Origin: an uncultured Sphingomonadaceae bacterium | GTDB lineage: Bacteria > Pseudomonadota > Alphaproteobacteria > Sphingomonadales > Sphingomonadaceae | Length of the DNA: 64,000 nt | Assembly (NCBI GenBank): GCA_937995515.1 | Contig: CALKJZ010000011.1 | Coordinates: 1-64,000 of the forward strand | Direction of reading: 5' to 3' | Shown here: positions 1 to 8,530 of the stretch, piece by piece | How positions within the stretch are numbered: the first letter of the stretch is position 1 | Layout of the letters: each line of letters opens with the position of its first letter | Translations under genes and position numbers: made by a program | Notes under the pieces: model-generated | What the model was told of the DNA's origin: nothing | The model's database searches: none | Seen by the model: only the letters and a program-made list of their open reading frames with translations

Positions 1-257
1 TCGTCGATCAGCACCACCAGCACATTGGGCGCCCCCTTGGGGGCCGTGACCTCGACGCGCGGAGGGGCCGTCACGTCGCGCACGTCGAGAATGTTCGAGG
101 TCGGCGGCGTCGGGAGCGGGATCGGCAGCACGGTGCGGTCAAGGCTCTGGGCGGATGCGGCCGTGGCCATGCCTGCCGCGCCGGCCAGAAGGCCCGACCA
201 GCGAATCACCCTGCGGGCCGCCCGGCTCGTGATCCGCCGTCCGTTTGAACCTACCAT
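1..257 (-). CDS. arylsulfatase-family sulfatase, N-terminal part (runs off left edge)
   Basis: Only the first 85 codons are present; the rest lies beyond the left edge. Translation of the minus strand from the ATG at 255-257 gives a basic N-terminus, a hydrophobic stretch (LLAGAAGMATAASAQ) that looks like a signal peptide, a Pro-rich linker, and then APKGAPNVLVVLIDD. The last string is the typical start of the alkaline-phosphatase/sulfatase fold, where the DD pair helps bind Ca2+. The protein is probably exported and hydrolyses sulfate esters. The formylglycine motif (C/S-x-P-x-R) would lie outside the window, so activity cannot be judged. A GGAAGGA ribosome binding site precedes the ATG. It is divergent to the Crp/Fnr gene. 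Confidence 0.7.
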   Translation of the reverse strand, partial: MVGSNGRRITSRAARRVIRWSGLLAGAAGMATAASAQSLDRTVLPIPLPTPPTSNILDVRDVTAPPRVEVTAPKGAPNVLVVLID

Positions 258-364
258 CTTGTTGTCCTTCCCTCAGAGCAGTGGCCGCGGCTCGTTAGCC
301 GGGTGCTGCACCGAAGTTTGCCGAAAATCTTGCACTTTGTCACGGACCGTGCATGGAAGTGGCC

Positions 365-1057
365 ATGGCATGCACCGACAAGGCGGAGGCGCTTGCGCGC
401 CTGAGCCGCGATCCCTGGTTTGCCGGCCTGCCCCAGGCGTTCCAGGCGGCCCTCCTGGAGCAGGCGGCGTGGCAGCGGCTCGAGCCGCACCATGGGCTGA
501 CGCACGGCGGCGACACCAGCGGCGGGATGGTCGGGCTGGCGGAAGGCGTGGCGCTGGTCTATCCGGCAGTGGGCCCGGCGGAAGCTGGCCCGATCCACCT
601 TGTAACGGGGCCGGTCTGGTTCGGGCAGCTGCCGTTGTCGCGCGGCAGGCCGCGCGCCGTCTCGGTCATCACCCAGTCGGCCTGCCTCGTTGCCCGCGTG
701 TCCCGGCAGCGCATGCTCCAGCTGCTTAGCCAGAACCCCGGCTGGTGGGAGCATATGCACGATCTGGCGATCACCCATTTTCTGACCGCGGCGCAGACAG
801 CGGCCGACCTCCACATCCACGACAGCCGCCGGCGCCTGTGTGCGGCCCTGCTTCGGCTCGGCGCTTGCCGGCATGAAGGCGGCTGCGATATCGACCTGCC
901 CATCAGCCAGCACGATCTTGCAACCATCGCCAACATGTCGCGGCAGACGGTCGGCCACCTCCTGAAGGGCCTTGCCAAGGAGGGGCTGCTCCACTGGGGC
1001 TATCGGAAGATCCGCCTCAAGGACCCGGATGAGCTGCGGCGGATTGCCGACGAATAG
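365..1057 (+). CDS. Crp/Fnr-family transcriptional regulator
   Basis: A 230-residue protein with an N-terminal cyclic-nucleotide-binding-like beta-roll (about residues 15-130) and a C-terminal winged helix (ATIANMSRQTVGHLLKGL, about 180-200). The N-terminus lacks the cysteine cluster of oxygen-sensing FNR, so it is not an Fe-S FNR, and no effector can be named. The ATG at 365 is chosen because GGAAG sits 5 bases before it; an in-frame ATG at 353 would add four residues. It is divergent to the sulfatase fragment and convergent with the thiolase gene, so it is monocistronic. No target can be deduced from position alone. Confidence 0.85.
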   Translation: MACTDKAEALARLSRDPWFAGLPQAFQAALLEQAAWQRLEPHHGLTHGGDTSGGMVGLAEGVALVYPAVGPAEAGPIHLVTGPVWFGQLPLSRGRPRAVSVITQSACLVARVSRQRMLQLLSQNPGWWEHMHDLAITHFLTAAQTAADLHIHDSRRRLCAALLRLGACRHEGGCDIDLPISQHDLATIANMSRQTVGHLLKGLAKEGLLHWGYRKIRLKDPDELRRIADE

Positions 1058-1141
1058 GACGCCCGCGAAGGGCCCGCGCGGCAAGTGGGATCCTGCCGCC
1101 GCCTTGGGGGGCTCGACCGCCGGAGGCTCTCCCGTTCCGGG

Positions 1142-2368
1142 CTAGACGGCCACCACGAACGCACAGTTCATCGTGCCCGAGCCGCCGAGGTTGAAGGTGG
1201 CGGCCACGCGTGCGCCCTCCACCTGCAGCGGCCCGGCCCGCCCTTCCACCTGCCGCGCGGCATCGAGCAGCATCCTGACGCCTGTCGCCCCGACCGGATG
1301 CCCGCCGCCGATGAGGCCGCCGCCGGGGTTGATGGGCGTATCGCCGCCCGGCGCGATGCGCCCGTCCTCCACCGCCTGCCACGCCCGGCCGGGCGGGGTG
1401 ATGCCGAACGCCTCGATGGCAAGATATTCCGTGATCGAGAAGCAGTCGTGCGTCTCGATGACATCGACCGCCCCGACGCCCGGCAGGCCGGCGCGGCGGA
1501 AGGCGTCGGCGATGGCGCCGGCCATGTGCGGCAGGATGAAGGCCTCGGCGCGGCTTGCGGCGAGCTTGTCTTCGAACAGGAGCGGGGCGGTGCGCCAGCC
1601 CCAGCCGCGGATCTGCGCCAGCTGGTCGGCCGTGCGGCCCTGGCGGCGGGCAATCTCGGCAGCCCTCTTTGCGCTGGCAAGCACGATGGCTGCGGCACCG
1701 TCGCTCACCTGTCCGCAATCGCTGCGCCGCAGCCAGCCGTCTATTACCGGGTTCATTCCGTCGTCGGCCTCCAGCCGGCCGCCGCCCATGTCCCAGTTGC
1801 GGGTGTGGGCGCGCGGGTTGCGCCGCGCATTGGCGAAGGCGAGGCGCGAGATCTCGGCGAGATGCCGCCAGTCCAGCCCGTGGCGGCGGTCCACCTCCGC
1901 AGCGAGATCGGAGAAGATGCGCGGCCACACATAGGGGGCGCCCAGCGCCTCGCGCCCGGCCCAGGCGGCGCAGCCGATATGGTCGGTGGCCACCTTGCCC
2001 GGCACGTTGCGCATGAGCTCGATGCCGACGACCAGCGCCGTCTCGAAGCGGCCTGCCTCGAGTTCGGCCATGGCGGCAAGCACGGCGGCCGAGCCCGAGG
2101 CACAGGCTGCCTCGTGCCGCGCGGTCGGCATGCCGTCGAAGCCCCGGTCCACATGCGGGAAGAAACCGCCCAGAAGGCCCTGGTGGGCAAACAGCTCGGC
2201 GGTGAAGTTGCCCACATGGCCAACCTCGATCTCGCGCGCGGCAAGGCCGGCGTCGGCGAGCGCGGCGTCCACCACCTCGGCGAACATGTCGAAAAGGCCG
2301 AGCCCCTCGCGTGCCCAGTTGCGCGCAAAATCGGTCTGCGCACCGCCCAGGATCACGATCCCGCTCAT
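1142..2368 (-). CDS. thiolase-family protein (acetyl-CoA acetyltransferase type), copy 1
   Basis: A 408-residue thiolase-fold enzyme. The acylated nucleophile is Cys89 in ACASGSAAV. The active-site His lies in GGGHPVGATG, and a second Cys lies in GGSGTMNCAF near residue 402. The family cleaves or forms beta-ketoacyl-CoA; sequence cannot say which acyl chain is used. The start is the ATG at 2366-2368 (MSGIVILGGAQTD), which overlaps the stop of the upstream acyl-CoA ligase by four bases (ATGA). It is the last gene of a minus-strand operon encoding uptake, oxidation, CoA activation and thiolysis. A second, divergent thiolase sits in the same operon. Confidence 0.85.
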   Translation of the reverse strand: MSGIVILGGAQTDFARNWAREGLGLFDMFAEVVDAALADAGLAAREIEVGHVGNFTAELFAHQGLLGGFFPHVDRGFDGMPTARHEAACASGSAAVLAAMAELEAGRFETALVVGIELMRNVPGKVATDHIGCAAWAGREALGAPYVWPRIFSDLAAEVDRRHGLDWRHLAEISRLAFANARRNPRAHTRNWDMGGGRLEADDGMNPVIDGWLRRSDCGQVSDGAAAIVLASAKRAAEIARRQGRTADQLAQIRGWGWRTAPLLFEDKLAASRAEAFILPHMAGAIADAFRRAGLPGVGAVDVIETHDCFSITEYLAIEAFGITPPGRAWQAVEDGRIAPGGDTPINPGGGLIGGGHPVGATGVRMLLDAARQVEGRAGPLQVEGARVAATFNLGGSGTMNCAFVVAV

Positions 2369-4041
2369 GTTTGCCCTCCCGTCCCTGGCGCGCCCGCGGC
2401 AGCCGAGGCGGCCCGCCAGGCCCGCTGCAGCTCCGCGCGCAGCACCTTTCCCATGGCGTTGCGCGGCAGGGCGCCAACCGCAAGCACCTCCTCGGGCCAC
2501 ATGAGCGCGGAGACGCCGAGCGCCTTCAGATGCTGAACCAGCACCTCGCGGCCGGGCGCTGCGCCCTCGCGCGCCACCACCGCCACGCCGATGCGCTCGC
2601 CGAGGATCGCATCGGGCACCGGGAATGCAGCGGCCTCGGCCACCTGCGGGTGGCCGGCGAGGTGTGCCTCCAGCTCGGGCATGGAGATGTTGACCCCGCC
2701 GCGGATGATGATCTCCTTGGTCCTGGCAATGAAGCGCACGAGGCCGGGCGCGCCCTCCACATGCGCAAACAGGTCTCCGGTGCGGAAGAAGCCTGCGGCG
2801 TCGAACAGCCGCCCGGCTTCGGCCTCGCCGGCCTCCATGCCGAGATAGCCCTCGAACACGGTCGGCCCGCGCACCATCAGCTCGCCCGGCCGGCCGGGTT
2901 CGGTCACCGGCCTGCCCGTCTCCGGGTCGGCCAGCCAGGTCTCGAGCGCGGCCGGATCGTCAGCGATCGGGAAGCAGGTGGCGCGCAGTTCCGGGTCGGG
3001 CACCGTCTCGGGACTGGCGATGATCGCCGTGCCCTCGTTCGAGCCGAACAGGTTGATGACGGCAAGACCGCGCGCCTGCCAGCCGGCCACCATCCATGGC
3101 GCAAGCGGCGCCGAGCCCGAGCCCATGCGCCTGACGGATGCAAAATCGGGCCTGAGCCCCCCCGGCCGCTCGGTTTCCTTGAGCAGCATGTTGAGGATCG
3201 TCGGCGGCGCGATCGCAACCGTCGGCCGCTCGCGGGCCACCTGCTCGAGGAACACCGGGAGCTCGAACGGATGGTGGAGGATGAGCGTGCCGCGGGTGGC
3301 AATCCAGCTCATCAGGCAGCCGCCGATCGCGGCCATGTTGATGAAGGGGAAGGGGCAGAGGATCCGGTCTCCGGGCACGACACCGAGCCCCGCACCCGCG
3401 CGCCGGCCGACGGCCCGCCAGTGGTTGTGGCTGCGCGGCACACCCTTCGAACGCCCGGTGGTACCCGATGTCCAGACCACGGTCGCCGGCGCGTCGGCAT
3501 CGGCTGGCGGCAGGGGCAGGGGCGCGGGCGGCGGCAGGCCGCTGCTGTCGTGGACCGGCACGGCCCCGCAGAGGCCCGCGCGGGCACGCGCCGCGATCCC
3601 GAGCCCGCGCACCTCGCCGAGGCCGAGGAATGCGGCCTCGCCAAGATCGGCGGCGATCCGGGCCAGCTCCGCCCGGTCATACTGCAGCGCCACGGGGCTG
3701 GCGATGGCGCCGAGGCGGAAACAGGCGAGGAGGGCAAGCACCAGCTCGGCGACATTGGGCCCCTGGAGGATCAGCGCCGCGCCCGGTGCAACCCCGGCCG
3801 CGTGCAGGCGGCCGGCCAGCGCCTCGGCCTCGGCCGCGCAGGCCCGCCACGAGAGCCGGCGCGGCGGCTGCCCGTCGAGCGCCTCGCGGTTGGGCGGATC
3901 GATGAGCGCCTCCTGTGCGCCACCCTGCGCTGCCGCATCGGCAAACATCTGCCACAGCGTGGTCTCGCCCCACCAGCCGGCCGCGCGGCAGGCTGCGGCC
4001 TTGGCCGCAGCCGGCCTCCGGATCCGGGCCGCAAGGCTCAC
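2365..4041 (-). CDS. AMP-dependent acyl-CoA synthetase/ligase, copy 1
   Basis: A 558-residue member of the ANL adenylating superfamily. It has the P-loop TSGTTGRSKG (about residues 191-200), a GSNEGT-type A5 region, a TGDLF motif, and the catalytic A10 lysine in LPRNAMGKVLRAEL (about K532). It would activate a carboxylic acid to acyl-AMP and then the CoA thioester. The start codon is GTG, overlapping the TonB receptor stop as GTGA; its own stop overlaps the thiolase start. The substrate is unknown. Context (cleavage oxygenase, thiolases) suggests a product of oxidative cleavage, and this is inference. Confidence 0.88.
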   Translation of the reverse strand: MSLAARIRRPAAAKAAACRAAGWWGETTLWQMFADAAAQGGAQEALIDPPNREALDGQPPRRLSWRACAAEAEALAGRLHAAGVAPGAALILQGPNVAELVLALLACFRLGAIASPVALQYDRAELARIAADLGEAAFLGLGEVRGLGIAARARAGLCGAVPVHDSSGLPPPAPLPLPPADADAPATVVWTSGTTGRSKGVPRSHNHWRAVGRRAGAGLGVVPGDRILCPFPFINMAAIGGCLMSWIATRGTLILHHPFELPVFLEQVARERPTVAIAPPTILNMLLKETERPGGLRPDFASVRRMGSGSAPLAPWMVAGWQARGLAVINLFGSNEGTAIIASPETVPDPELRATCFPIADDPAALETWLADPETGRPVTEPGRPGELMVRGPTVFEGYLGMEAGEAEAGRLFDAAGFFRTGDLFAHVEGAPGLVRFIARTKEIIIRGGVNISMPELEAHLAGHPQVAEAAAFPVPDAILGERIGVAVVAREGAAPGREVLVQHLKALGVSALMWPEEVLAVGALPRNAMGKVLRAELQRAWRAASAAAGAPGTGGQT

Positions 4042-6200
4042 GGAAAGCGAACCCCGAATGTTGCACCCATGGTGCGCGGCGGGGCGAGGATGGAAAAGCC
4101 ATTGTTCTGAAAGGGAATCACGTGAAGCGGGACGACCTCGTCAGCAAGGTTGCGGCCCCAGACGGCGAGTTCGAACCGGTCGCCGCCGAACCGGTAGGCC
4201 GCGCGCGCATTCAGGAGCCAGTAGGCGGGCACGAAGGTCTCCGGCCGGTTTGAGGGCTCGGTGAAGAAATCGTCGCGCCAGCTGGCATCCCCGCGGAGGG
4301 AGAGCCGGCCTGCGCCGAGCGGCACATCGACAACGCCAGAGAAGGAGAGCGCGTGGCGCGGCGCCTGGCCCAGCCGGTTGCCGTCGATATTGATGCCGGA
4401 GACCGGCTGGCCGGAGATCTTCGTGTCGAGGAAGCCATAGGTCAGCCCGAGCGTCAGCCAGTCGGCCGGTCGGGCATCGGCCTCCACTTCCAGCCCCCTG
4501 ATGTCGGCATCGACATTGAAGGTCACCAGCAGCAGCTGCGGGTTGAGCAGGAACTGCTGCAGGTCCTTGTAGTCGAGCACGAAGCCGATGACGGCAAGGC
4601 GCAGCCGGTCGTCGGAGAGCGACAGGCGCGTGCCGGCCTCATAGGCCCACACCTCCTCGGGCGGCAGGGGGTTGCGCAGGTCAGCGACCACATTCGACTG
4701 GCTTGGGAACACGCCGGACTTGTAGCCGCGGCTGGCCGAGGCGAAGAAAAGCTGCCCGCGGGTGCGAAACTCGATCGCGGCGCGGCCGGTCAGCCGCCCC
4801 CATTCGCCGCGGCCCTCGATGTCGCTGTAGGGCTGGCCCGGAAACAGCGGGATGCCCGGGGTCGGGTCGGTCGGGTCGTTGTTGCGCGCCGAGGAGAGGG
4901 CCCGCTTGCGGTCCCACGTGTAGCGCAGGCCGCCGGTCAGCTGCAGGGTTTCGGCAAGGGGCACGGTCGCCTGGGCGAAGAGCGCCGTCGAGCGGCTCTC
5001 CACGTCCTGCAGGAAGGTGACATCGCCGCCGGCGACAGGGAGCGGCAGGAATCGGGTGAAGAACCGCTCGGCACGATCCACCTCCTCCTCGAACAGGTAG
5101 ACGCCCGCCACCCATTTGAAAGGCGCTCCGGCCTGCGAGGCAAGACGCAGCTCCTGGCTCCATTGATGGCTTGCCTCGCGCACGAAGTTCTGGTTGACGA
5201 GGATCCACGGCGGCGCGGGCTTCAGCCCGTCGAGATCCTCGTGCTGGTCCACCCTCGCCTCGCGGTAGCTCGAGACGGAGACGAGATCGGCAACGCCAAG
5301 ATCCGCATCGAGCCGGAGCGTGGTGCCGAGCACCCGGCGCTTCTGGAAGGTGCGCGGGTCGGAGCTTGCAAGCCGCGGGTCGGTATCCGCCGGGCGCAGG
5401 GTGCGGATGAGCCGGCCGACCGGGGTCGTCTCGAACACCGGCAGCGGAATGCGCGCGTTGCCGCCATTGTCGTCGTCGCCGAAGTCGACCGAGGCGAGCG
5501 CGCGGAACCGGTCGCCCGGCTGCCACAGCACCGACCCGCGCACCGAGAGCGCGTTGCGGAAGTCGAGCCCGCCCCCGCTTTCGATGTTGCGCGAATAGGG
5601 GCCGTGGCCGACATAGCTTGCCGACACGCGCGCCGCCACGCGCTCGCCGCCCGCATTGGCCATCACGCGGGCATCGTAGCCGCCATGGTCGCCCGCACCG
5701 AGGAGCAGCCGCGCCGCACCGCGGCCGAGCTCCGGCCGGGCGGTCACCACGTGGATGGCACCCCCGGAGGTGTTGCGGCCGAAGAGCGTGCCCTGCGGCC
5801 CGCGCAGGACCTCCACCCGGTCCACGTCCCACAGGGTGAAGTTGGAAACCGCCGGCCGGCCGAGATAGACCTCGTCGACGAACACCGCAACCGACGGGTC
5901 GGAGGCCGCCGAATCCGAGGTCGAGCCGATGCCGCGGATGGCATAGCGCGGCTCGGCGACGTTGAAGGCTGTCACCACGAGGTTGGGCGTTCGGTCGGCG
6001 AGGTCGAGGATGTCGCGCGTGCGGGTGGCCTCGATATTGCCGCCGGTAAAGGCGGTCACCGCCAGCGGCACGTCCTGCAGCCGCTCCTCGCGCTTCTGCG
6101 CCGTCACGATGATCTCGTCCACCGCCTGCGCAAGTGCCGGCGCTGCCGCGGCAAGGACAAGCGCGGCAGCGCCCGCCCGGCCCAGGGCCCCGTTGCTCAT
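4038..6200 (-). CDS. TonB-dependent outer-membrane receptor
   Basis: A 720-residue receptor. A signal peptide ending near ALAQA is followed by a TonB box-like EIIVTAQKREERLQDVP, the plug domain (RGIGSTSDS, VDRVEVLRGPQGTLFGRN) and a long beta-barrel ending in an aromatic residue (FGVRFP). This is the sphingomonad-type TonB receptor usually found in catabolic islands, and it probably imports the pathway substrate across the outer membrane. The ATG at 6198-6200 has GGGAGGA upstream. There is a 61-base gap to the preceding flavoenzyme gene and GTGA coupling to the downstream ligase. It does not look like a siderophore receptor operon, because no iron genes are nearby. Confidence 0.9.
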   Translation of the reverse strand: MSNGALGRAGAAALVLAAAAPALAQAVDEIIVTAQKREERLQDVPLAVTAFTGGNIEATRTRDILDLADRTPNLVVTAFNVAEPRYAIRGIGSTSDSAASDPSVAVFVDEVYLGRPAVSNFTLWDVDRVEVLRGPQGTLFGRNTSGGAIHVVTARPELGRGAARLLLGAGDHGGYDARVMANAGGERVAARVSASYVGHGPYSRNIESGGGLDFRNALSVRGSVLWQPGDRFRALASVDFGDDDNGGNARIPLPVFETTPVGRLIRTLRPADTDPRLASSDPRTFQKRRVLGTTLRLDADLGVADLVSVSSYREARVDQHEDLDGLKPAPPWILVNQNFVREASHQWSQELRLASQAGAPFKWVAGVYLFEEEVDRAERFFTRFLPLPVAGGDVTFLQDVESRSTALFAQATVPLAETLQLTGGLRYTWDRKRALSSARNNDPTDPTPGIPLFPGQPYSDIEGRGEWGRLTGRAAIEFRTRGQLFFASASRGYKSGVFPSQSNVVADLRNPLPPEEVWAYEAGTRLSLSDDRLRLAVIGFVLDYKDLQQFLLNPQLLLVTFNVDADIRGLEVEADARPADWLTLGLTYGFLDTKISGQPVSGINIDGNRLGQAPRHALSFSGVVDVPLGAGRLSLRGDASWRDDFFTEPSNRPETFVPAYWLLNARAAYRFGGDRFELAVWGRNLADEVVPLHVIPFQNNGFSILAPPRTMGATFGVRFP

Positions 6201-6261
6201 GCATCCTCCCCATCGCGTGCGTGCCGCCCGTTCCCGGGCCCTCCCCGGCCCGGTCGGACGG

Positions 6262-7260
6262 TCAATGGTTGCATAGCTGAACCAGGCCGCCTCTGTCCAC
6301 CAGCGATTGCAGCCGCGCCGCCGCCGCCCGCACGCCGGTCTCCAGTTCATCGACGATGGCCGCCACCGGCGCGACCGACGTGACCGCGCCCACGCCCTGG
6401 CCGGCAGACCAGAGGTCGCGCCAGCGGCGTGCGGCTTCCGCGCCCGAGGCATAGTCGCGCCCGCCGGGCCGGGGCGCATCGAGCGCGCCCGGGTCGAGCC
6501 CATGGGCCACGAGCGAGGGGATGAGCCATGAGGCGGGCGTGCCGGTGATCGCCGGGCTGATCAGGAGATCGCCCGGCCCGGCATTTACCACCATCGCCTT
6601 GTAGCGAGGGGGCGCGAGGCTTTCCTCGGCGGCGATGAAGCGGGTGCCGACATAGACAAGGTCGGCCCCGGCCGCCACGGCGGCCGCCACCCCCGCGCCA
6701 GTGGCGATGCCGCCTGCCACTGCCACAATGCCATCGAACCAGCGCCGGATCTCGGCGACGAAGGCGAAGGGCGAGAAGGTGCCGGTGTGCCCGCCGGCGC
6801 CAGCCGAGACGCAGACGAGCCCGTGCGCACCGGCGGCGACCGCCTTCTCGGCAAGTGCGAGGCTCACCACGTCGGCGAGCACGATCCCGCCCCAGGCCGA
6901 GACCGCCTCGATCGCGGGCTTCGGCGAGCCGAGCGCGGTGATCACCACCGGCGGCCGGTAGCGCGCGAGCAGCGAAAGGTGGGTATCGAGCTCGCGGTTG
7001 CTGGAGTGGGTGACGAGATTGGCCGCCCAGGCCCCACCCTCGCCGAGCGCATCGACGATCCGGGCCAGCCATGCCTCAAGCTCGTCGGGTGTCCGGCAGT
7101 TGGCAGTGGGAAAGGCGCCGAGAATGCCGGCGCGCGCGGCCGCAATCACGAGGTCCGGCCCGGAGACGAGGAACATGGGCGCAGCGACGACCGGCAGCCG
7201 CAGCCGGAGCCGGGCGAGTGCCGGCGCGGGCGGGCGGGGCGTGGCGCGCGGCTGGCTCAT
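6262..7260 (-). CDS. nitronate monooxygenase-like FMN-dependent enzyme (NMO/2-nitropropane dioxygenase family)
   Basis: A 332-residue TIM-barrel protein. It opens with the family signature PVVAAPMFLVSGPDLVIA, has the phosphate-binding region VAVAGGIATGAGVAAAVAAGADLVYVGTRF (given in part), and has the conserved SAGAGGHTG loop. Family members bind FMN; many oxidise alkyl nitronates or reduce quinones or enoyl bonds. In this operon an oxidation or double-bond step is more likely than nitronate detoxification, which is inference. The ATG overlaps the stop of the upstream thiolase (ATGA). The gene sits between thiolase copy 2 and the TonB receptor. Confidence 0.8.
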   Translation of the reverse strand: MSQPRATPRPPAPALARLRLRLPVVAAPMFLVSGPDLVIAAARAGILGAFPTANCRTPDELEAWLARIVDALGEGGAWAANLVTHSSNRELDTHLSLLARYRPPVVITALGSPKPAIEAVSAWGGIVLADVVSLALAEKAVAAGAHGLVCVSAGAGGHTGTFSPFAFVAEIRRWFDGIVAVAGGIATGAGVAAAVAAGADLVYVGTRFIAAEESLAPPRYKAMVVNAGPGDLLISPAITGTPASWLIPSLVAHGLDPGALDAPRPGGRDYASGAEAARRWRDLWSAGQGVGAVTSVAPVAAIVDELETGVRAAAARLQSLVDRGGLVQLCNH

Positions 7261-8501
7261 GCGGCGGCGCCTGCCTCGAGCACCGTCACGGTGGTGGCGG
7301 CTTCCTCGACGCCGAGAAAGCCGCCGCCGTTTTCGGCGACCGCGATGCGCGCGCGGGACGCCTGCACGGCGCCGGCCTCGCCGCGCAGCTGGCGCACCAG
7401 ATCATGCACCTGCACGAGGCCCGTGGCGGCCACCGGGTGGCCCTTGGCCACCAGCCCGCCGGAGGCATTGACCGGCACCCGCCCGCCGGGGGCGAAATCG
7501 CCGCGCGCAAGGTGCGCCCCCACCTCGCCGCGTGCGCACAGGCCGAGGTTCTCGATCTGCAGCAGTTCCGCAAAGGAGGTCGCATCATGCACTTCGGCCA
7601 CGTCCACGTCCTCCGGCCCCACACCGGCCTCGGCCCAGGCGGCCGCGGCTGCCCGGCGGCCGATGTGCCGCTCGAGGTCGCACGCGTCACGCGGCGTGGC
7701 GGAGACGAGCGCGAAGCCGCGCACCCGCACCGCGCGGCGGCGCAGCCCGCCCAGCCTTGCAAGGCCCCGGCCGGTGGCGAGCACGGCGGCCGCTGCACCG
7801 TCGCTCACGGGCGCGCACATTGCACGGGTGAAAGGTGCGATCACCTCCCGGTCGGCAAGCACCTCCTCGGCGGTCCTCGGCGTGCGATACTGGGCGAAGG
7901 GGTTGTGCGCGGCGGCGCTGTGGTTCTTGGCCGCAATCCGGGCGAGATCGGCGGCGGTCGATCCGTAACGGGCCATGTGCATCCGCGCCTGCGCGGCGTA
8001 GATCGCCATGAAGACAGCACGCTCGGCCACGGGCTCGCGGGCACGGTCGATCCCCGCCTCGGCAAGGAAGCGGTCGACGGCCTCGGGTGCGGCAATGTCG
8101 GTGCCGCCGAGAAAGGCCGCTGCGACCTTTTCCGGCCGGTCGGGAAAGTGCATCCGCTCTGCGCCGACGGCAAGCACAACCTCGGCCGCCCCGGCGCGCA
8201 GCCAGGCGAGCGCAAGCCCCAGGGCCGAAGAGCCCGATGCACAGGCATTTTCCACATTGACCACCGGAATGCCGGCAACCCCCAGCGGTGCCAGTGCAAT
8301 CTGCCCGCGCACCGTGTTCTGCCCCTCCAGCATCGGCTGGCGGGTGTTGGCGAAAAAGGCGGCCTCGATGGCGGCCGGGTCTGCGCCCGCATCGGCGAGC
8401 GCGGCGCGGACGGCTGCAGCCGTCAGCGACTTGACCGTCTCCTGCTCGTGGCGCCCGAGCCGGGTGATGCCCACGCCGGCAACGAAGACCCCGGCTGTCA
8501 C
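7257..8501 (-). CDS. thiolase-family protein (SCP2-thiolase-like), copy 2
   Basis: A 414-residue thiolase-fold protein. The nucleophile is Cys87 in ENACASGSSALG and the catalytic His is in GLVAKGHPVAATG. The C-terminal cysteine of classical thiolases is not evident (the tail reads ENGGGFLGVEE), which resembles SCP2-type thiolases. No ATG is in frame near the start. GTG at 8499-8501 (VTAGVFVAGVGITRLG) lies just after the stop of the cleavage oxygenase (8531) and gives the expected N-terminus. It is co-transcribed with the oxygenase upstream and the flavoenzyme downstream (ATGA overlap). Its divergence from copy 1 suggests a different chain or a different step. Confidence 0.82.
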   Translation of the reverse strand: MTAGVFVAGVGITRLGRHEQETVKSLTAAAVRAALADAGADPAAIEAAFFANTRQPMLEGQNTVRGQIALAPLGVAGIPVVNVENACASGSSALGLALAWLRAGAAEVVLAVGAERMHFPDRPEKVAAAFLGGTDIAAPEAVDRFLAEAGIDRAREPVAERAVFMAIYAAQARMHMARYGSTAADLARIAAKNHSAAAHNPFAQYRTPRTAEEVLADREVIAPFTRAMCAPVSDGAAAAVLATGRGLARLGGLRRRAVRVRGFALVSATPRDACDLERHIGRRAAAAAWAEAGVGPEDVDVAEVHDATSFAELLQIENLGLCARGEVGAHLARGDFAPGGRVPVNASGGLVAKGHPVAATGLVQVHDLVRQLRGEAGAVQASRARIAVAENGGGFLGVEEAATTVTVLEAGAAA

Positions 8502-8530
8502 GTCCCGTGCCTGCCCGGCCTGCGCATGGC

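Noticed and set aside
365-1057. Oxygen-sensing FNR controlling the cbb3 operon
   Set aside because: The regulator lacks the N-terminal Cys cluster required for the Fe-S centre, is 27 kb away, and no FNR box is visible before ccoN.
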